A DNA stretch of 64,000 nucleotides from Hyphomicrobium denitrificans ATCC 51888 (GTDB lineage: Bacteria > Pseudomonadota > Alphaproteobacteria > Rhizobiales > Hyphomicrobiaceae). The stretch covers positions 2,232,001-2,296,000 of the forward strand of contig NC_014313.1 in NCBI RefSeq assembly GCF_000143145.1. Direction: 5' to 3'. Below are positions 56,373-64,000 of the stretch, in pieces (within the stretch, counting starts at the first letter, position 1; each line of letters opens with the position of its first letter). The notes under the pieces are model-generated. The model searched no databases and had not been told where the DNA came from. It saw only the letters and a program-made list of their open reading frames with translations. A program made the translations under genes and the position numbers.

Positions 56373-57221
56373 ATGGACGTCAATCTCGCTCGCACATTTC
56401 TGATTGTTGCTGAAACGGGCAGCTTCGTTGATGCCGCTCGCAAGCTCAACATCACTCAGTCCACCGTCTCCGCGCGCATCAAAGGTCTCGAAGATCTGCT
56501 CGGGCGACCGCTGTTTACGCGATCGAAGTCGGGCGTCGAGCTGACCGGCGCGGGCGAACTCTTTCAGAAGCATGCACTGGCTCTGGTGCGCGTCTGGCAA
56601 CAGGCGCAGCTTCAAGTTTCCCTTGCAGATCAGCATCCGGAGCACATTTCGGTCGGCGCGCCGCTCAGTCTTTGGAACGGCTTTTTGATGAAGTGGGCGT
56701 CGGGACTGAGGGCGAAAATTCCCGGCATCGCGCTGTCGGCGACGGCGGGCGCCTCTTCCCAATTGAGCCAGCGACTGATCGAGGGAACGCTGGATCTCGC
56801 CGTCATGTATCGCCCGTCGCTGCCGCCGGGACTGACGATCGAGCATCTGTTCGACGAGGAGTTCGTCCTCGTCTCGTCGGCGAAAGCCGGGAGCCGGCGC
56901 ACCGTCAGCGATTATCTTCTCGTCGATTGGGGAATCGATTTCGTGCAGGATCATGCCGCCGCATTCCCCGAACATGCCAACCCCGCCATCAGCCTCGATC
57001 TCGGTCCGATGGCGCTCGACTACCTGCTGGCCAATGAGTGTTCGGGGTATTTTCCGGCGCGAATGGTGAAAAAGCTCATCGCGCGCGGCCGCGTCAGAGA
57101 GCCGAAACGCGCTCGCAAGTTCGTCTATCCGGTCTACATGGTCTACCCGGAGACGCGGAACGAAGAGGCGTTCGAGCCCATTCTTCGCGGACTTCGGCGC
57201 GCCGCAGCCAAGTTCAGCTAG
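56373..57221 (+). CDS. LysR-family transcription regulator
   Basis: The 282-residue protein has the N-terminal winged HTH (1-60; LARTFLIVAETGSFVDAARK and TQSTVSARIKGLEDLLGRPLF) and a C-terminal effector domain (about 90-280). The effector is unknown. It is divergent from the Lys/Ala-rich ORF unit at 56194, its most likely target. The following repeat starts at its stop codon. Confidence 0.92.
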   Translation: MDVNLARTFLIVAETGSFVDAARKLNITQSTVSARIKGLEDLLGRPLFTRSKSGVELTGAGELFQKHALALVRVWQQAQLQVSLADQHPEHISVGAPLSLWNGFLMKWASGLRAKIPGIALSATAGASSQLSQRLIEGTLDLAVMYRPSLPPGLTIEHLFDEEFVLVSSAKAGSRRTVSDYLLVDWGIDFVQDHAAAFPEHANPAISLDLGPMALDYLLANECSGYFPARMVKKLIARGRVREPKRARKFVYPVYMVYPETRNEEAFEPILRGLRRAAAKFS

Positions 57222-57325
57222 AGCCAATCCGCTTTTCGTTGAATCGCGGATCGGCTCTAGGCGTTTGTTTTGCCGTGCTTCTTATCGGAAAACCGGTACC
57301 CACTTTTCCGGAAGCACTTGCGCTG
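57218..57325. repeat. RIME-like intergenic repeat, degenerate
   Basis: CTAGAGCCAATCCGC pairs with GCGGATCGGCTCTAG (one mismatch) around a 13-base loop. The segment TTGTTTTGCCGTGC and CGGAAAACCGGTACCCACTTTTCCGG follows, the body typical of the dispersed CTAGAG...CACTTTTC repeats of Hyphomicrobiales. The first arm includes the LysR stop codon. Confidence 0.7.
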
Positions 57326-57355
57326 CAGCGCGCCTTTTTTGATCGCCGTTTATTT

Positions 57356-59374
<2,019 letters not shown>

Positions 59375-59573
59375 GGGCCGTCCCCGGTCTTTGCCGTGAT
59401 TGCTTGTTTCGCTGCTTATGGGAATGCAACGAGCCGTTCTAGTGTGTGGCGGGAACGACGTAAATAACGCATGGCGGCGCTGGACCGCCTAAGCCTGCGA
59501 TCACCTGCCGCATAAGGACTTTAGCCGCGACTTTGGTCGCACCATTCTGGCACCGTTTCCCGGCACTGGTCTC

Positions 59574-60584
59574 TCAGGCGGCGTGGACCAGGCGCGCCAC
59601 GGCTTCGCTCAGCGAAGGGTGGATTTTGGGGCTTTCCTGCTCGAGATACTTCACGAGCGCGGTTTCGCTCGGGCTCAAGCGCCCGTCGCGGCCCAGGCGG
59701 CTGACGAGCCAGGTCGCCTCGGCCTCGGTGATCTCTTCGTTGGTGATGATTTCGATGCGCTGGTGCTCGAGGCGCGCCAACGCGCGCTCCTCGGTCGTCT
59801 GATCGTGATAAGCGTCCTGGATCGACGCGAGGTTCGCGCTAACCATGGAGAGCAGCGCGGCAAGAACGGATGTCTGCTGATCCGGCTCGTGCAGGCTCGC
59901 TTCCTGGCGAAGCGCTTCCTCGCGCGAGGGAACGCGGTAGCCCGAGGCCGCCATCATCACGTTGGCGATCGCCTTGACGAAAAAATCCGTCCAGACCGGA
60001 TTGGGTTTCTGATCGGCGACGGCTTCGTCGATGTCGAACAGGACATCGGCCTCGGCGCGCGTAATCGCGATGTGACCATCGCCGCCAAAAGCATAAAGCA
60101 TGCGGCGGAGCAGATCGACTTCGCCTTCGCTAATGGTGCCGGCCACAAGCGACTTCCCAGCCCGCAGCGGACCATCGCCATGAATCACGGCGGCCTTGAC
60201 CTGCTCCAGCGCGAACTTGACGAGGCTGACAGGGGCCCAGCGCGCCTTGTCGAGAACGTTCACAAGCAGTTCGAGCTCGGTCTTGCTGTCGAGGCGACCG
60301 TCATGAGAGATGCGGTCGATCAGCCAGTGCGCGTTGTCGGCGGTCAGGTAGCCCTGCGGCCTCTCCTGAAAGACGACGTAGTCAGTGATGGCTTCGATGA
60401 AAAAGTCGGCCCAGTCGGCCGGGCGCTCACGGCACGCGTCGTTGAGATCGAAAAGAAGCTTGGCCTCTTCCGCAGTGACGATGCCGTCTTCGTAAAATAC
60501 CTGCCTCAAGGCGCGTAAATCAGCACCATCAAGGCGTCCGCGATTTACGATTTCCCCAACCGGAAGCGACTGCAACCCACTCAT
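59574..60584 (-). CDS. Protein of two internal repeats, unknown function
   Basis: The 336-residue protein has no signal peptide or membrane segment. Residues ~17-110 and ~148-210 are related: ADLRALRQVFYEDGIVTAEEAKLLFDLND and DWADFFIEAIT match EVDLLRRMLYAFGGDGHIAI...ADVLFDIDEA and VWTDFFVKAIA. NAHWLIDRISHDGRLDSKTE likewise matches EATWLVSRLGRDGRLSPSET. The acidic loops (DGRLDSKTE, DGRLSPSET) recall EF-hand or TerB-like modules. No family is claimed. Confidence 0.7.
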   Translation of the reverse strand: MSGLQSLPVGEIVNRGRLDGADLRALRQVFYEDGIVTAEEAKLLFDLNDACRERPADWADFFIEAITDYVVFQERPQGYLTADNAHWLIDRISHDGRLDSKTELELLVNVLDKARWAPVSLVKFALEQVKAAVIHGDGPLRAGKSLVAGTISEGEVDLLRRMLYAFGGDGHIAITRAEADVLFDIDEAVADQKPNPVWTDFFVKAIANVMMAASGYRVPSREEALRQEASLHEPDQQTSVLAALLSMVSANLASIQDAYHDQTTEERALARLEHQRIEIITNEEITEAEATWLVSRLGRDGRLSPSETALVKYLEQESPKIHPSLSEAVARLVHAA

Positions 60585-61183
60585 CGGTAACCCAACCCCA
60601 AGCGCCGAACTCAGGGCAGACTAGGGTCGTATGCTTAATCGCCGATTAAAAGTTGGGCGAAAACTAAACGATGGCCAGAATGAGGCTTGGAGGCAACGGC
60701 GCGACCACCGCGAGATCGAGGATCGCAGCTTGCACTGCGATCCTCGTTCATTCCTGCCGCGCTCCCGCAAGCGCAACAGGAAAACATGTTGAGCGCTATG
60801 AGGCTCTATTTCCAACATCGCCGATGAACCGTTGCTGAAGGATGCGAGCAACGCGCAGCATTTCCTGTTTTTAATGTCGGCGCAGGAAGATCCTGACCGA
60901 CGAGAGCACGCGCGCGAATGTCGATCGCTGCCCTTTAAAAATTCATGGCCCGTCCGGCGGGGGGCTGCCGAACGGGCCAGATCCGGCCCATCACGTCTGC
61001 AGTTTCGGAGCGCGAACGTAAAAGACCTTTAGAAGACTCTTTGCGGAGAGGGGGAAATCTCCGCAAAGCGATGGCAGACTGCGTGTCGAACGATCCGGCG
61101 ATCCTTTCGCACCCAGTCAACTTTTGAACGGACGCGCGCGGAGTTTCCGTCGCCGAATTCTTAAAACTTTTATTCGAATGAGT
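60585..61183. other. Gene-free interval with three strong hairpins
   Basis: No gene of note in ~600 bases. Three stems stand out: CGAGGATCGCAG/CTGCGATCCTCG at 60717-60746 (perfect 12 bp), the terminator-like stem at 60946-60979, and CTTTGCGGAGA/TCTCCGCAAAG at 61039-61068 (perfect 11 bp). A small RNA is possible. Confidence 0.5.
60946..60979 (-). terminator. Probable terminator of the recO operon
   Basis: TGGCCCGTCCGGC pairs with GCCGAACGGGCCA (one mismatch). On the minus strand the stem is followed by TGAATTTTT. It lies about 205 bases downstream of the recO stop codon. Confidence 0.65.
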
Positions 61184-61903
61184 TCACTGCGGGAGGTGCG
61201 CCAACAGACGCGAGCGCGGCTGCGGCAGGCTTTGGCCGCGTGGAAGTAAAACGCGCGTTTCCAGGAAATGTCCGGTCAGCGCGAAACCGAGCCGGATATC
61301 GTCCTCCGTCACATGACCGGAACGATGCTTGGTCAGAAACGCGGGTAGCGGAAGCAGCTTGTCCCGGTACGGTTCGCCGGCGGACGCCGACACGGCGCGT
61401 CCCGTGCGCGGCGAGACATAGATCAGCTGATCGTTGCTCCCCGTTGCCGCGCATTGGCTGAGATCGAGACCAAATCCCAGTTCCTCGAGCAGCGCCAGCT
61501 CCCAGCGAACGAGAAGCGCCGGCCAAACCGTTGCATCATTCAAGAAGCCGAGAACGAACAGGGTGATTTCGTAGAGGTTCGGATGCGGGTCGCGCTCGGG
61601 CAGCAGATGCGTCAGCGTCGTCAGCGTCGAGAGCGCCGCGAGGGCTGCGGCATCGTCGAGGGTTTCGGCCGCAAAGGCGCGACGCATTTCGATTGTGACG
61701 TGACCGAGCTGATCGGAGAGCCGCGCTTTCCACGTCGCGTCGACGTGGTTGCCGGGTTGCAGGATCGGGCGGAGGCGCCGCGACCGGCCGCCGTGGACGA
61801 GGCCGAGATGGCGGCCGTGCGTCCGCGTCCACAGTTCTATGACCGCCGCCGTTTCACCGTGCGGCTTGACCGATAGAACGATGGCTTCATCCGTCCATTG
61901 CAT
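61184..61903 (-). CDS. recO: DNA repair protein RecO
   Basis: The 239-residue mediator loads RecA onto SSB-coated DNA with RecR and anneals single strands. The N-terminal OB fold starts MQWTDEAIVLSVKPHGETAAVIELWTRTHG and GLVHGGRSRRLRPILQPGN, a RecO signature; the helical middle and the ending ETRVLLPRGQSLPQPRSRLL are as in the family. It follows era by 49 bases on the same strand in the lepB-rnc-era-recO order common in alphaproteobacteria. Confidence 0.94.
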   Translation of the reverse strand: MQWTDEAIVLSVKPHGETAAVIELWTRTHGRHLGLVHGGRSRRLRPILQPGNHVDATWKARLSDQLGHVTIEMRRAFAAETLDDAAALAALSTLTTLTHLLPERDPHPNLYEITLFVLGFLNDATVWPALLVRWELALLEELGFGLDLSQCAATGSNDQLIYVSPRTGRAVSASAGEPYRDKLLPLPAFLTKHRSGHVTEDDIRLGFALTGHFLETRVLLPRGQSLPQPRSRLLAHLPQ

Positions 61904-61952
61904 AATGCAGCGTTCGTCATTCGGAGACGCTATTCAGAGATCGTGATGCGCC

Positions 61953-62906
61953 TCACGACTTCGGGAAGGGCAAGCCCATCTCGCGGTAGCGTTCCGGGTC
62001 GCTTTCCCAATTCTCGCGCACTTTGACGAAGAGGAACAGGTGCACCCGGTGCCCCGCCATTTCCTCGATCGAACGGCGCGCAGCGCTCGAGATCTGCTTG
62101 ATGGTCGCGCCGTTCTTGCCGAGGACGATCTTTTTCTGGCCGTCGCGCTCGACGTAGATCGTCTGCTCGATGCGCGCCGAACCGTCCTTCAGCGTCTTCC
62201 AGCTCATCGTCTCGACGGTCGTCGTGTAGGGAAGCTCCTGGTGCAGATAGCGATAGATGCACTCGCGCGTCATCTCAGCGGCCTGCGTGCGCATCGGAAC
62301 GTCGGTGACGTCGTCCTCGCCGTAATGCCACGGCCCGACGGGGACCGCGGCTGCCAGATACGTGCGCAGATCGGCAACGCCTTTGCCGTCGAGCGCGGAC
62401 ACCATGAATATCCGGTCGAAGGCCAATTCCTGATCGAGACGTTTCGCCAGCGCCAGCAGCTTCGGCTTGTCCTCGACGCGATCGATCTTGTTCAGAACGG
62501 CGATGCGTTTCATGCGCGCCGTTTTCAGGCGCTGGACGATCGCCATCACGTCATCGTCGGGACCTGCGGCGGCGTCGATCACCAGCAGCACGGCGTCCGC
62601 ATCTTCGAGGCCGCTCCACGCGGCGTCGATCATGGCGCGGTCGAGCCGCCGCTTCGGGTTGAAGATGCCGGCGGTATCGAGAAATACGATCTGGCTCTGA
62701 CCTTCGACGGCGATGCCGCGGATCGGAGCGCGCGTCGTCTGCACCTTGTGCGAGACGATCGCCACCTTGGTTCCGACGAGTGCGTTGACGAGCGTCGATT
62801 TGCCGGCGTTCGTCGGGCCGAGCACGGTCACGAATCCGCAGCGGCGATCGCCGGCTTCGGACTGTCCGTGTGTTTCTTCAGGCGTCGCCAAGACGGCCTC
62901 CTTCAC
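61953..62906 (-). CDS. era: GTPase Era
   Basis: The 317-residue GTPase binds 16S rRNA during 30S ribosome assembly. G1 is GPTNAGKST (30-38), G3 DTAG, G4 NKID, and the C-terminal KH domain contains KKIVLGKNGATIKQISSAAR. Its start overlaps the end of rnc by 29 bases, so translation is coupled. The first ~20 residues before the GTPase core are variable. Confidence 0.97.
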   Translation of the reverse strand: MKEAVLATPEETHGQSEAGDRRCGFVTVLGPTNAGKSTLVNALVGTKVAIVSHKVQTTRAPIRGIAVEGQSQIVFLDTAGIFNPKRRLDRAMIDAAWSGLEDADAVLLVIDAAAGPDDDVMAIVQRLKTARMKRIAVLNKIDRVEDKPKLLALAKRLDQELAFDRIFMVSALDGKGVADLRTYLAAAVPVGPWHYGEDDVTDVPMRTQAAEMTRECIYRYLHQELPYTTTVETMSWKTLKDGSARIEQTIYVERDGQKKIVLGKNGATIKQISSAARRSIEEMAGHRVHLFLFVKVRENWESDPERYREMGLPFPKS

Positions 62907-63585
62907 CCTCGCGGGTCAAAAGCGCCGTTGCCGCCGCTTGTTCCGCGATGCGTTTCGATGCGCCTTCGCCCTGCGCCGGAGCGCGGCCCGCAATGATGAC
63001 TTCGGCGGTAAAGCGTGGCGCGTGATCCGGCCCTTTGCGAGAGACGACGGTATATTTCGGCAATGCCAAACCCTGGCCTTGCGCCCACTCCTGGAGCGCG
63101 GACTTGGCATCGACCGCGACTTCCGGCACGGGCTCCGACTGTTCCTGCCACAGTTTGCGGACGACTGCGCGCGCTTTCTCGAAACCGACGTCGATGAACA
63201 CGGCGCCGAGCAGCGCTTCCGCGGCGTCGGCAAGGATCGTCGTCTTGTCGCGCCCGCCGCTGTCGGCTTCACTTTCCGAAAGAATGAGGTGTGCGCCGAG
63301 ACCGATGTTGCGCGCAACCTTAGCGCAGGCTTCGCCACGAACCAGCCGGTTGTAGCGGCGTGCGAGTTCACCCTCGCTCGCCTCTGGATATTGCTGATTA
63401 AGGATCTCGGCGATCGCAAGCCCAAGCACGCGATCGCCGATGAACTCCAGGCGCTCGTTGTCGAAGCGCGCGATCTTTCCGCCGCGAACGCTGGCGTGCG
63501 TCAGGGCCCGTTCCAAAAGACCGGGGTCCTTGAAGCGGTGTCCGAGCTTGGTCTCAAGCTCCTTGAATTTCCGAGGTCTCAACAT
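62878..63585 (-). CDS. rnc: Ribonuclease III
   Basis: The 235-residue enzyme cuts double-stranded RNA in rRNA and mRNA processing. The signature is NERLEFIGDRVLGLAIAE (catalytic Glu47 and Asp51 positions), followed by the ADAAEALLGAVFIDVGFEKA acidic cluster and a C-terminal dsRNA-binding domain (SALQEWAQGQGLALPKYTVV to AAATALL). It starts 20 bases after the lepB stop and overlaps era at its end. Confidence 0.97.
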   Translation of the reverse strand: MLRPRKFKELETKLGHRFKDPGLLERALTHASVRGGKIARFDNERLEFIGDRVLGLAIAEILNQQYPEASEGELARRYNRLVRGEACAKVARNIGLGAHLILSESEADSGGRDKTTILADAAEALLGAVFIDVGFEKARAVVRKLWQEQSEPVPEVAVDAKSALQEWAQGQGLALPKYTVVSRKGPDHAPRFTAEVIIAGRAPAQGEGASKRIAEQAAATALLTREGEGGRLGDA

Positions 63586-63605
63586 GCGACTGTGCCGGTA
63601 GCGGT

Positions 63606-64000
63606 TTATCGCACGAGATGGAAGAACCTGTTCCAGCGGATGTCAAATGGCCATGTCCAGGGCGACCACCAGCGGAAGGCGTCCGGCTCATCGACATCGG
63701 CCGAGAAGAAGATGATTTCGGCGCGCCCGATGAAGTTCTCGTAGGGGACGAAGCCGACCCCGTAGCGCGACGACTGAACGCGGCTGTCGGTGGAGTTGTC
63801 GCGGTTATCGCCCATCATGAAGTAATGCCCGGGCGGCACCTTATAAACCGCGGTATTGTCGTAGGGGCCATCGGGATCGCTATCGAGGACGTTGTATTTG
63901 ACGCCGTTCGGGAGCGTTTCCTGGAAGACGGGAATGGCCCGCTCGCGGCCTTCTTCACGCGTCGTGAACGAGCCCGCCGGCACCTTCGGCACAGCCTGTC
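63606..64000 (-). CDS. lepB: Signal peptidase I, C-terminal part
   Basis: The frame enters from the right edge and ends at 63606; about 131 residues are visible. Box E, YFMMGDNRDNSTDSR, is intact, followed by GRAEIIFFS and the C-terminal WWSPWTWPFDIRWNRFFHLV. The catalytic Ser and Lys lie outside the window. LepB removes signal peptides at the inner membrane and is first of the visible lepB-rnc-era-recO operon. Confidence 0.93.
   Translation of the reverse strand, partial: QAVPKVPAGSFTTREEGRERAIPVFQETLPNGVKYNVLDSDPDGPYDNTAVYKVPPGHYFMMGDNRDNSTDSRVQSSRYGVGFVPYENFIGRAEIIFFSADVDEPDAFRWWSPWTWPFDIRWNRFFHLVR

Overview
The window is a chromosomal segment of a high-G+C alphaproteobacterium, most likely of the order Hyphomicrobiales (Rhizobiales) and plausibly Hyphomicrobium-like. 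The grounds are the lepB-rnc-era-recO cluster, the nnr/glnB/glnA cluster with a sigma-54 promoter, gyrA and coaD near each other, ssb and uvrA as a divergent pair, a GTTC-N7-GTTC type SOS box, and families common in that order (EipA/DUF1134, DUF1489, FlK-like thioesterase, many small secreted proteins). No rRNA genes, CRISPR array, integrase or transposase gene were found. There is one tRNA, tRNA-Leu(GAG).

Layout. 1-6,000: start of coaD, a PAP2 phosphatase, an ompW gene broken by a one-base deletion, an Fnr/Crp-type regulator with a perfect FNR-type box, and gyrA. 6,000-12,300: PRC-barrel protein, cytochrome c, cation efflux protein, ssb, SOS box and small enzymes. 12,300-24,600: an accessory, repeat-rich zone. 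It holds a 28-copy 8-bp tandem repeat, uvrA carrying an in-frame insertion of two GC-rich palindromes, a second decayed copy of the uvrA 3' end, a low-G+C three-gene operon (HEPN-like protein, ParA-like ATPase, P-loop NTPase), phnB-like and phnA-like genes, and about twelve copies of a hairpin family. In that family the arm sequences change from copy to copy while base pairing is kept. 24,600-40,000: mostly ordinary metabolism and envelope genes, including a serine hydrolase, two small secreted paralogues, TonB-like protein, DUF72, EipA, L,D-transpeptidase, photolyase and a TPR protein. 40,000-48,000: nnr, glnB and glnA (nitrogen assimilation under sigma-54), an MFS protein and an aminotransferase. 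48,000-64,000: envelope and hypothetical proteins, polysaccharide deacetylase, tRNA-Leu, lipB, a LysR regulator, propionyl-CoA carboxylase alpha subunit and the recO-era-rnc-lepB operon.

The most unusual material lies between about 8.5 and 24.6 kb. Ancestrally ssb and uvrA probably lay next to each other and shared one SOS operator. Here the operator stays near ssb while uvrA sits 4 kb away behind GC-rich repeats. Downstream of uvrA, a block containing a VOC-fold gene is bracketed by two uvrA 3' ends, and the candidate defence operon follows directly. The hairpin family punctuates the whole zone and often sits just before or after the accessory genes. All functional readings come from sequence motifs only, since no database search was run.
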